DNA of 64,000 nt, taken from NCBI GenBank assembly GCA_018658715.1, contig JABHUQ010000075.1, positions 38,935-102,934 on the forward strand, in the 5' to 3' direction. A program made the position numbers and the translations under genes. Shown here piece by piece: positions 36,759 through 44,920 of the stretch. The notes under the pieces are model-generated. The model ran no database searches and had not been told where the DNA came from. It saw nothing but the letters and a program-made list of their open reading frames with translations. Each line of letters opens with the position of its first letter. The first letter of the stretch is position 1. Source of the DNA: Fidelibacterota bacterium. GTDB taxonomy: Bacteria > Fidelibacterota > Marinisomatia > Marinisomatales > UBA1611.

Positions 36759-37977
36759 AACCATTGGAATGATCGCATACACAGAATATTCTAGAGATCC
36801 GCGAGTGAGACGATATGCTGAAGCATTAGCTTCTTCTGGTTTTGTTGTTGATTGTTTTGTCTTAAAAGAAAAAAACCAAACCAGCCAGAAAGATAATGGA
36901 ATCAATTTACAATATTTAAATATTGAGCAATATAGAGGTAGTTCTAATATGGCCTATATTTTATCATATTTATCCTTTTTTTTACGAACATTTTTTCATG
37001 TTTCGATAAAAAACTTATTTCGATATAAAATAATTCATGTCCATAATATGCCTGACTTTTTAGTCTTTACAACAATATTTAATAAAATATTTGGTGCTAA
37101 AGTTATTTTAGATATCCATGACACAATGCCTGAAATATATAAGGCTAAATTCCAGCCACCATTATCCTATATTTTTTATTATATCCTTTTATTTCAAGAA
37201 AAATTGTCATGTTGGTATGCAAACTTAGTCATAAATGTGCACCAACCTCACCTAGAACACAACGTTAAATATCATGGCTTAAATGTAAAAAAAGCTCATA
37301 TTATTTCAAATTATGCAGATACAAATTTATTTAATTTACATCAGTATCAACATATTGACTCAAATAAAGACCAAAATCATTACACACTTATTTATCATGG
37401 GACAATTGCTGAACGTTTCGGATTGAATGTAATATTAGAAGGATTGGGGAAAGCCCTTCGTACCTATAGTAAAATATCCATGAATATTTATGGGAAAGGT
37501 GATGGTGTTAATGACTTAAAACAAACAATTGATCAATATAATTTATCTGATCATGTAAAATATCACGGGCAAATACCATTAAGTGATATTCCAGAAAAAT
37601 TATATAATTCAGATATAGGCATTGTCTCGTATCATATATCTGAAGCAACTAATTTAATGCTTCCACTAAAGCTGATGGAAAATATTGCTATGGGACTTCC
37701 CACAATGACGGTAAGAAACAAAGCTATTGATTACTATTTTGAAGATGATGAACTTATTTATTATATAGCTGGAGATGCTGACTCTTTTTGCGACCAATTA
37801 TTAGATCTAGTCCAATCACCAAATTCATTGAAAACATTTGCCATTAAAGCATCACAAATTAATAATCGATTAAATTGGGAAGATGAAAAAGTAAAGTATC
37901 TAAATATTATTGAATCAATAATAAAGGATAGACCCATGAATAATTACAAAACAATTACGAATATGAAAAAATCATGA
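36745..37977 (+). CDS. Glycosyltransferase family 4 (second)
   Basis: A 410-aa GT-B enzyme. The N-terminus has EYSRDPRVRRYAEALASSGF, with KIIHVHNMPDFLVF and ILDIHDTMPEIYKAKF following. The C-terminal domain has LIYHGTIAERFGLNVILEGL and KYHGQIPLSDIPEKLYNSDIG. The final EX7E-like block appears degenerate around EATNLMLPLKLMENIAMGLP. It overlaps both neighbours, as expected in a tightly coupled operon. Confidence 0.88.
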   Translation: MKSTKTIGMIAYTEYSRDPRVRRYAEALASSGFVVDCFVLKEKNQTSQKDNGINLQYLNIEQYRGSSNMAYILSYLSFFLRTFFHVSIKNLFRYKIIHVHNMPDFLVFTTIFNKIFGAKVILDIHDTMPEIYKAKFQPPLSYIFYYILLFQEKLSCWYANLVINVHQPHLEHNVKYHGLNVKKAHIISNYADTNLFNLHQYQHIDSNKDQNHYTLIYHGTIAERFGLNVILEGLGKALRTYSKISMNIYGKGDGVNDLKQTIDQYNLSDHVKYHGQIPLSDIPEKLYNSDIGIVSYHISEATNLMLPLKLMENIAMGLPTMTVRNKAIDYYFEDDELIYYIAGDADSFCDQLLDLVQSPNSLKTFAIKASQINNRLNWEDEKVKYLNIIESIIKDRPMNNYKTITNMKKS

Positions 37978-39101
37978 ATACTCAAGTTACAAATATCCCT
38001 TTTGTGGATTTAAAAGCACAATACCAATCAATAAAAGACGAAATTGATTTAGCTATTGAAAATGTTATTTCGGAAACAGCCTTTATTAAAGGAAAATACG
38101 TTCAACAATTTGAAAATGATTATAAAGATATTTATAATGTAAATCATGTTATTAGTTGTGCAAATGGTACGGATGCCATCTATATTGCTTTAAAAGCATT
38201 GGAGATAGGATTTGGAGATGAAGTAATAACCGTTTCTAACACATGGATATCTACTGCAGAAACAATTAGCCAAACTGGGGCAAAACCCATATTTGTGGAT
38301 ATACATCCTGATTATTATACTATTGATGTTGATCAGATCGAAGAAAATATCACTCCAAAAACACGTGCTATTATACCTGTACATCTGTTCGGTCAATCCG
38401 TAAATATGGATGTTATAAAAGAGCTATGTAACAAACATAATTTATTTTTAATTGAAGACTGCGCTCAAGCTCATTTTGCTGAATGGAAAGGGGGGAAAGT
38501 TGGCACTTTAGGAGATGTAGGAACATTTAGTTTTTTCCCAGGAAAAAATCTCGGTGCCTATGGTGATGCTGGAGGTATCATAACAAATAATGATCAATTA
38601 GCAGATAAAATGAGAATGTTTGCAAATCATGGTGCGTTAAAAAAACACTTCCATGAAATAGAAGGAATAAATAGTCGAATGGATGGGATACAAGCTGCTA
38701 TTTTAACAGTAAAATTGAATTACATAAAAGAATGGTCTGACACCAGACTATCTGTTGCAATAAAATACAATGATTTATTACAAGATATTCAAGGCATTGT
38801 AACGCCTAAAATTCATGATGATGGAAAACATGTATTTCATTTATATGTAATTCGTGCCCAAAATCGAAGTGATTTGCAATCTTATTTAAAAGAAAACGGA
38901 ATTAACACAGGAATACATTATCCTACACCACTTCCATTTTTGAAAGCATATGATTATTTAAATCACTCCGAAAGTGATTTTCCTATTTCAGCTAAATACC
39001 AACATGAAATCCTTTCACTACCTATCTTTCCTGAAATAACTGATGAACAATTAATACATGTGGTAGATACAATTAAATCATTTTATCAACAGAATAAATA
39101 A
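37974..39101 (+). CDS. DegT/DnrJ/EryC1 family sugar aminotransferase
   Basis: A 375-aa PLP enzyme that makes amino sugars as nucleotide-linked precursors. The PLP lysine is Lys191 in TFSFFPGKNLGAYGDAGG. Other markers are PFVDLKAQYQSIKDEID, CANGTDAIYIALKA, EDCAQAHFAEWKG and NSRMDGIQAAIL. The keto-sugar substrate cannot be read from sequence; dTDP-4-keto-6-deoxyglucose from the nearby rfbB product is one possibility. Its ATG overlaps the preceding stop (ATGA). Confidence 0.9.
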   Translation: MNTQVTNIPFVDLKAQYQSIKDEIDLAIENVISETAFIKGKYVQQFENDYKDIYNVNHVISCANGTDAIYIALKALEIGFGDEVITVSNTWISTAETISQTGAKPIFVDIHPDYYTIDVDQIEENITPKTRAIIPVHLFGQSVNMDVIKELCNKHNLFLIEDCAQAHFAEWKGGKVGTLGDVGTFSFFPGKNLGAYGDAGGIITNNDQLADKMRMFANHGALKKHFHEIEGINSRMDGIQAAILTVKLNYIKEWSDTRLSVAIKYNDLLQDIQGIVTPKIHDDGKHVFHLYVIRAQNRSDLQSYLKENGINTGIHYPTPLPFLKAYDYLNHSESDFPISAKYQHEILSLPIFPEITDEQLIHVVDTIKSFYQQNK

Positions 39102-39126
39102 ACATAACAGCATTTTGGAGTAAATC

Positions 39127-40563
39127 TTGTTAAAAGAGCAAGCCAAACTTTTTGCATTTCTAAATAGGTTAACAGACCATATTATCCTTGTAGTTTCGAT
39201 TGGATCAGGAATTCTAATTGAACAAATATACCATTCACGGAATTTATTGAGTGTTATAGATGAACAATCATTCCACCCATTTATGGCTCCCCTTTTGCTC
39301 GTCCTTTATCATATTTTATTTCAGGTTTATGATAATTCTCTTCTGTATAGGCGGACGAGTTATACATCTTTTTTCAACTCAATATTAATTATATCTCTAT
39401 TAGGATTGTCAATTCTAATTACAGTTTCATTCCTTATTAAAAATGAGTTGTTCTATAGAACTACTATAATTGCAATTGTATCTATCAGTTTTTGGTTACT
39501 ATTACTCAAAAGATGGTTTGTTAAATATTATCTCGAAAATATGAGAACATTAGGGCGGAATACAAGATATATTGTCATTATTGGAAGTAAAAAAAGAGCA
39601 AAAAGGCTTATAGCAGAATTTGCTAATCATGAAGAATATGGATATATCGTATCACATATTTTAGATCCAGATTTAGACAGGGTTGGATTAAATATAAATG
39701 ACAATATTGTTAAATCATTTTCAAATTTTAATAACATATTAATGGAAAATCCTGTGGATGAAATATTTTTTGCAATGCCTCCAGGGCAAGTACCAGACTT
39801 TAATGAGAAAGTAGATTTTTTAAACAGTTTAGGTATCAATTTCCATATTATTATTAATCTTGATGTATTTACAGAAAGCATAAATAAATTAGATGTGGAA
39901 CCATTTGTTGATGACTGGTACAATATTCCAACTATTTCATTCCACCCAACAGATAAGAAATTATTTAAGCTCATTATTAAAACTTATATCGAATTTATTT
40001 TAGCACTTGGTATCATTACATTATTTTCACCCATTTTAGTTATTGTCCCAATTATTATTAAGGTTACTTCTAAAGGTCCTGTATTTTTTTCACAGAAAAG
40101 AGTGGGATATCATGGTAGAAAATTTCATTTACTTAAATTTCGAACAATGGTGGCTGATGCAGAAAATAAACTTGATGATTTAATGGATCAAAATGAACAA
40201 TCAGGACCTGTTTTTAAAATAAGTGATGATCCTAGAATTACTTCAGTTGGGAAATTTCTTAGAAAATATTCATTAGACGAATTACCACAATTGATAAATG
40301 TATTAAAAGGTGATATGAATTTGGTCGGTCCACGTCCCCCATTACCATCAGAAGTAATTCAATATAAACCTGAATGGAGAAACCGATTGAATATGAAACC
40401 TGGGATTACAGGTCTTTGGCAAGTAAGTGGCAGAAATGATATTGTTAACTTTGAAGATTGGGTGAAACTTGATTTAGAATATATTAATACATGGTCTTTA
40501 AAACTTGATTTTATCATTATATTTAAGACTATACCCCATATGATTAAAGGATCCGGGAAATAA
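39127..40563 (+). CDS. Undecaprenyl-phosphate sugar phosphotransferase (WbaP/WcaJ type)
   Basis: This enzyme starts each repeat unit by moving a sugar-1-phosphate to undecaprenyl phosphate. The 478-aa protein has four N-terminal membrane helices, a central Rossmann-like domain (YIVIIGSKKRAKRLIAEF), a fifth hydrophobic segment near 290-315 and the catalytic domain: SKGPVFFSQKRVGYHGRKF, LLKFRTMVADAENK, KYSLDELPQLINVLKGDM and LVGPRPPLPSEV. It ends KPGITGLWQVSGRN and DLEYINTWSLKLDF. The TTG start has a clear GGAG seven bases before it. Confidence 0.94.
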   Translation: MLKEQAKLFAFLNRLTDHIILVVSIGSGILIEQIYHSRNLLSVIDEQSFHPFMAPLLLVLYHILFQVYDNSLLYRRTSYTSFFNSILIISLLGLSILITVSFLIKNELFYRTTIIAIVSISFWLLLLKRWFVKYYLENMRTLGRNTRYIVIIGSKKRAKRLIAEFANHEEYGYIVSHILDPDLDRVGLNINDNIVKSFSNFNNILMENPVDEIFFAMPPGQVPDFNEKVDFLNSLGINFHIIINLDVFTESINKLDVEPFVDDWYNIPTISFHPTDKKLFKLIIKTYIEFILALGIITLFSPILVIVPIIIKVTSKGPVFFSQKRVGYHGRKFHLLKFRTMVADAENKLDDLMDQNEQSGPVFKISDDPRITSVGKFLRKYSLDELPQLINVLKGDMNLVGPRPPLPSEVIQYKPEWRNRLNMKPGITGLWQVSGRNDIVNFEDWVKLDLEYINTWSLKLDFIIIFKTIPHMIKGSGK

Positions 40564-40567
40564 AGTA

Positions 40568-41944
40568 ATGTGGAAATATATAATAAATATTCTTCTACTT
40601 TTATTAACACAATTCAATATTCTGGAAAGTAATACTCCAGGCTTTACATTAACCCCATATATGTATTATGATTCATTTTCAAATGGATCGGTATTTCACA
40701 CAAATAAAAAAGGAAGTGCAACCATTACGACAGTTGGTTTGTCCGCTAAAAAGGAAACCTCCAATTTATCTATTCACGGTTCGTTTAATTTTACATCGAC
40801 TCGTAATGTAGATCTTTTGCTTTCCCATTTCGATCAATCATTATTCTTTGAAAAAAAAAGAGGCTATTATAATTCAGATAATAATTGGTTTGAATCTTCC
40901 TTATTAAGTATAGAATATAAAAAGACTAAGAATTTGAGTTTTTTTGGTGGGAAAAAAACTATACACTGGGGACAAGGAAATTCTAGTCTAATCCTATCTA
41001 AGGATATTCCAAGTTTTCCACTACTTGGTTTTAATTGGAAATTATCTAATTCATTATCATTAGAATATTTTCACGGAACACTTTCAAGCCAAATTGTAGA
41101 TACCACAAATACTTTATACGAAAATATAGTCAGGCGAAATGTTTATTATTCAAGATCATTAGCAGGACATAAACTTTCTTGGGAAATAACCCAACATTTA
41201 ACCTTTAATGCAATGGAAATGGTCGTATTTGGCCATAGAACAACCGATATTCACTATTTACTACCATTAATACCTTTTTGGTCAATGCAGCATTATATTG
41301 GAGATATTGATAATGTTCAAATGTGTGGCGAATTAGTATATAAGCCAAATTCGAATTCAAACTTGTATTTTTCACTTTTTGTAGATGAGTGGCGGCCAGA
41401 ATGGACTTTCAAATCCACTAATAGAAATTGGTTTGGGTATCAATTTGGCCTAAATAAAAATAATATTTTTCATGAGAAAGATTTTTTTATTGTTGAATAC
41501 ACATGGACGGATCATCGAGTTTATAATCATAAATATGAAATAAATAACTCTTATACATACGATTACCCTATTGGGTTCTGGGCTGGTCCTCACGCTGAAG
41601 AATTATATATAATCTATTCGGGAAAGATTAGAGACCTTAATATTAATATTAAATCTTCTCTTGTAAAACGGGGAGAATTAACAAATGAAATACTTGAAGG
41701 ACAATATAAAGACATTATTTATGAAAGATATTCCAATTTTTTTGAAACACGAAGCGTAACAAGTTTAAAAGTAGAGAAATCCATTATTAATAATTCTATT
41801 TTTATTAGTTGTATGTTAGAAAATATTAGATGGGGAAATCCGGGATTTGATCCAAAATCTCCTTCATTAAATCAATTGGATAGGGTAAATAAAACGTCTT
41901 TAAATATAGGGTTAAGTGCTTATACTGATATTATTTTTAAATAA
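40568..41944 (+). CDS. Wzi-like capsule assembly outer-membrane barrel
   Basis: A 458-aa protein with an N-terminal signal peptide and many alternating beta strands rich in Tyr, Trp and Ser. FFGGKKTIHWGQGNSSLILSK resembles the conserved GRxxxxWGPG loop of the capsule assembly Wzi family, and HYLLPLIPFWSMQHYIGDIDN its central motif. Wzi proteins anchor polysaccharide at the cell surface. It is the last gene of the operon, and its 3' end overlaps the rfbB 3' end on the opposite strand by 8 bases. Confidence 0.78.
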   Translation: MWKYIINILLLLLTQFNILESNTPGFTLTPYMYYDSFSNGSVFHTNKKGSATITTVGLSAKKETSNLSIHGSFNFTSTRNVDLLLSHFDQSLFFEKKRGYYNSDNNWFESSLLSIEYKKTKNLSFFGGKKTIHWGQGNSSLILSKDIPSFPLLGFNWKLSNSLSLEYFHGTLSSQIVDTTNTLYENIVRRNVYYSRSLAGHKLSWEITQHLTFNAMEMVVFGHRTTDIHYLLPLIPFWSMQHYIGDIDNVQMCGELVYKPNSNSNLYFSLFVDEWRPEWTFKSTNRNWFGYQFGLNKNNIFHEKDFFIVEYTWTDHRVYNHKYEINNSYTYDYPIGFWAGPHAEELYIIYSGKIRDLNINIKSSLVKRGELTNEILEGQYKDIIYERYSNFFETRSVTSLKVEKSIINNSIFISCMLENIRWGNPGFDPKSPSLNQLDRVNKTSLNIGLSAYTDIIFK

Positions 41945-42995
41945 TTCCTAATCGTTCCTGGCGATATTTTTTCTCTTGAATATTCTTCCACCAAGTTTGA
42001 TTTCCTATGTACCATTGTATTGTTTTCTTTATGCCTGATTCAAAATTTTCTTTTGGTGCCCAACCGCACTTTTTTTTGATCTTTGTAGCATCAATGGCGT
42101 ACCTAAAATCATGTCCTGGTCTGTCAGGAACAAATGTAATTAACTCCTTATAAGATTGCCCAGAATCAGATGGTATTTCTTGATCTAGAATGTTACAAAT
42201 AGTTTCAACAATTTCAATATTTGTTATTTCATTATTACCACCAATATTATATGTATCCCCTAACTGACCATTTTCAATGACAGATTGAATTGCTTCACAG
42301 TGGTCGCGGACGTACAACCAATCTCTTACATTTAATCCATCTCCATAAACTGGAAGTGGTTTCCCAGCCAAGGCATTTATAATCATAAGTGGAATTAATT
42401 TTTCAGGGAATTGATATGGCCCATAATTATTTGAACAATTTGTTATTAATACTGGGAATCCAAATGTTCTAAACCAGGCTCTAGCCAAATGATCAGAGCC
42501 AGCTTTTGATGCCGAATATGGTGAACTTGGGTCATATGGTGTCGATTCAAGAAATTTCCCTGTATCACCTAAACTACCATAAACTTCATCTGTAGATACA
42601 TGTATAAATCTGAAACTATTTTCTTCAATTTTGGCCACACTATTTGCCCACGTATAAGATTCATAAAGCATATTTAATGTACCTACTACATTAGTTTCAA
42701 TAAATTCAGTAGGGCCATCAATAGACCTATCCACATGGCTTTCTGCTGCAAAGTGAACAACAACGTCAGGTTTATATTTTTGTAGAATTGAAATAATAGT
42801 TTCTTTATGACATATGTCTCCTTTCACAAAATGATACCTTGAATCAGTTTCATATTTATTTAAGTTTTCTAAATTGCCAGCATATGTCATTTTATCTAAA
42901 TTAACTATTGTATCTGCAATATTATTTTCTAATAGATGATGAATATAATTTGAACCTATAAATCCACATCCGCCCGTTACAAAATATACTTTCAT
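41937..42995 (-). CDS. rfbB: dTDP-glucose 4,6-dehydratase
   Basis: Converts dTDP-glucose to dTDP-4-keto-6-deoxyglucose. A 352-aa extended SDR enzyme with the NAD-binding GGCGFIGSNYIHHLLE, the catalytic STDEVYG (Thr135, Asp136, Glu137) and Tyr160/Lys164 in SPYSASKAGSDHL. NCSNNYGPYQFPEKLIPLMI is diagnostic. It is directly adjacent to rfbC (no gap). No rfbA or rfbD is found in the window. Confidence 0.96.
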   Translation of the reverse strand: MKVYFVTGGCGFIGSNYIHHLLENNIADTIVNLDKMTYAGNLENLNKYETDSRYHFVKGDICHKETIISILQKYKPDVVVHFAAESHVDRSIDGPTEFIETNVVGTLNMLYESYTWANSVAKIEENSFRFIHVSTDEVYGSLGDTGKFLESTPYDPSSPYSASKAGSDHLARAWFRTFGFPVLITNCSNNYGPYQFPEKLIPLMIINALAGKPLPVYGDGLNVRDWLYVRDHCEAIQSVIENGQLGDTYNIGGNNEITNIEIVETICNILDQEIPSDSGQSYKELITFVPDRPGHDFRYAIDATKIKKKCGWAPKENFESGIKKTIQWYIGNQTWWKNIQEKKYRQERLGII

Positions 42996-43553
42996 TTATA
43001 AACCTTTCTTTGGGTACATTGAATTTTCCATACCTTTTAAATAAGGTAAATTACTATCCTTCCCTGAAATGATTGGATTGGTAATTTCCCATTCAATTCC
43101 CAATTCGGGGTCATTCCATTTTATCCCATATTCATCTTCTGGATGGTAATATTCTGTACACTTATATTGAATTATTGCATCATCAGATAAAACAGAATAT
43201 CCATGAGCAAATCCTTCTGGAACATACATCATTTCCTTTCTATCAGATGTTAATCTATTACTCACATATTGACCAAAAGTATCAGAATTTTCTCTAATAT
43301 CAACACCAACATCCAAAATGATACCTCGAATACATCGTATTAATTTCCCTTGTGGATACTTTAATTGATAATGTAAACCTCTCACTACGTTTTTTTCTGA
43401 AAATGCTTCATTATCCTGGACAAATGTAGCATTGAATCCCTCATCTGAATATTTTAGCAAATGAAAAGACTCTAAAAAATATCCCCTATTATCTTGATGA
43501 ATATCAGGAGTAATAAGTAAAACATCAGGTATTTTTTGTGGCTCAATGAGCAT
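42996..43553 (-). CDS. rfbC: dTDP-4-dehydrorhamnose 3,5-epimerase
   Basis: A 185-aa cupin-fold epimerase in the dTDP-rhamnose route. Markers are DNRGYFLESFHLLKY, FVQDNEAFSEKNVVRGLHYQ (active-site His in GLHYQ), KLIRCIRGIILDVGVDIR and YVPEGFAHGYSVLSDDAII. It overlaps ugd by 11 bases. It might serve rhamnose or a related deoxysugar because rfbD is not nearby. Confidence 0.95.
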   Translation of the reverse strand: MLIEPQKIPDVLLITPDIHQDNRGYFLESFHLLKYSDEGFNATFVQDNEAFSEKNVVRGLHYQLKYPQGKLIRCIRGIILDVGVDIRENSDTFGQYVSNRLTSDRKEMMYVPEGFAHGYSVLSDDAIIQYKCTEYYHPEDEYGIKWNDPELGIEWEITNPIISGKDSNLPYLKGMENSMYPKKGL

Positions 43554-44871
43554 CTTTCTTAATCCCTTTTCTGCCTACGTTATCAAACTTAAATCCGAGT
43601 CTAGTTAAGTCTTTAATCGGCAATATATTCCTTGTATCTAAAATGACAGGTTTATTCATTAATTCTTTTACTTTATTCAAATCTATCGCACGAAATTCTC
43701 GCCATTCAGTCAATATAACTGTTGCATCAGCGCCTTTAACCGCATTCTCCCAATTAGTGCAATAAGTTACGTCTGGATACAATTGCGCCATATTACTATT
43801 GGCGATGGGATCATAAGCCTTAATAACTGATTTTGATTTCAATAATGATTGAATCATATCTAGAGCAGCAGAATCTCTAATATCATCCGTTTCCTGTTTA
43901 AAAGCCAGCCCAAGTATTGCAATTGTTTTTCCAGATATGTCTCCATTAAATAATCGATTTAATTTGAAGACCATTCTTTCTTTTTGATATTGATTTGCTC
44001 TTATAGCTCCTTCAACCGTTTTAAGTGTTAATCCTTTTTGTTTCGCCAATGAAGCAAGTGCATTTGTATCTTTCGGGAAACAAGATCCACCATAACCTGG
44101 ACCTGGATGTAAAAATTTAGGACTAATGCGCCCATCACTCCCCATTGCTTTTGTAACTTCATGAATATCTGCATCTACTTCATCACATAAATTTGCAATT
44201 TCATTAATGTAGCTTATTTTTAATGCTAAAAAAGCATTACTCGCATATTTAATCATTTCGGCAGTTTGGATTGAAGTTTTTACAATGGGCGTTTCATTAA
44301 TAAATAATGGACGATATACATCCATCATAAAATCAAAAGCTTTTTTAGATGATGACCCTAGTACAACTCGATCTGGCCATAAAAAATCTTTAACAGCTGA
44401 CCCTTCTCTCAAGAATTCTGGATTAGAAACATAATCAAATTGACTATTTTTATTTTTATTTTGATTAATTATTTTTATGATTTGCTCCCCAGTTCCTATT
44501 GGAACTGTACTTTTTGTGCAAATCACCTTATAGCCATTTAAATTTTCACCAATTGTTTCTGCAACTTCATAAACAGCAGAAAGATCAGCATCCCCATTTT
44601 CACCTTGTGGCGTACCAACGGCAATAAATATAACATCAGCTTTTTGAATGGCTCTGTCTACTTCTGTAGTAAAGGATAATCTACCTGCCTTAACATTTCG
44701 ATCAACTAAATTTCCAAGCCCAGGTTCATAGATTGGAATTTCACCCTTATTTAATTGCTCAATTTTATCAGATGCAATATCTGCGCAAATAACATTATGA
44801 CCAAAATCGCTAACACCCGCACCAGAAACAAGTCCTACATAACCAGTCCCAATAAAAGTAATTTTTTTCAT
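43543..44871 (-). CDS. ugd: UDP-glucose 6-dehydrogenase
   Basis: Oxidises UDP-glucose to UDP-glucuronate, an acidic sugar donor. The 442-aa protein has the NAD-binding FIGTGYVGLVSGAGVSDFG, AVGTPQGENGDADLS, CTKSTVPIGTG and the catalytic Cys264 in GPGYGGSCFPKDTNAL, then LGLAFKQETDDIRDSAAL. A GGAG lies 12 bases before the ATG. It suggests that the polymer carries uronic acid. Confidence 0.96.
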   Translation of the reverse strand: MKKITFIGTGYVGLVSGAGVSDFGHNVICADIASDKIEQLNKGEIPIYEPGLGNLVDRNVKAGRLSFTTEVDRAIQKADVIFIAVGTPQGENGDADLSAVYEVAETIGENLNGYKVICTKSTVPIGTGEQIIKIINQNKNKNSQFDYVSNPEFLREGSAVKDFLWPDRVVLGSSSKKAFDFMMDVYRPLFINETPIVKTSIQTAEMIKYASNAFLALKISYINEIANLCDEVDADIHEVTKAMGSDGRISPKFLHPGPGYGGSCFPKDTNALASLAKQKGLTLKTVEGAIRANQYQKERMVFKLNRLFNGDISGKTIAILGLAFKQETDDIRDSAALDMIQSLLKSKSVIKAYDPIANSNMAQLYPDVTYCTNWENAVKGADATVILTEWREFRAIDLNKVKELMNKPVILDTRNILPIKDLTRLGFKFDNVGRKGIKKDAH

Positions 44872-44920
44872 TTAAAATTTTTCTCCACTTTTGGGTTCAA
44901 TAATTCTGGGAAATTTTCCA

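Noticed and set aside
28221..41944. Polysaccharide cluster as a mobile element or island with att sites
   Set aside because: No integrase, transposase, tRNA or flanking repeats were found; the cluster may be acquired but there is no direct evidence of mobility.
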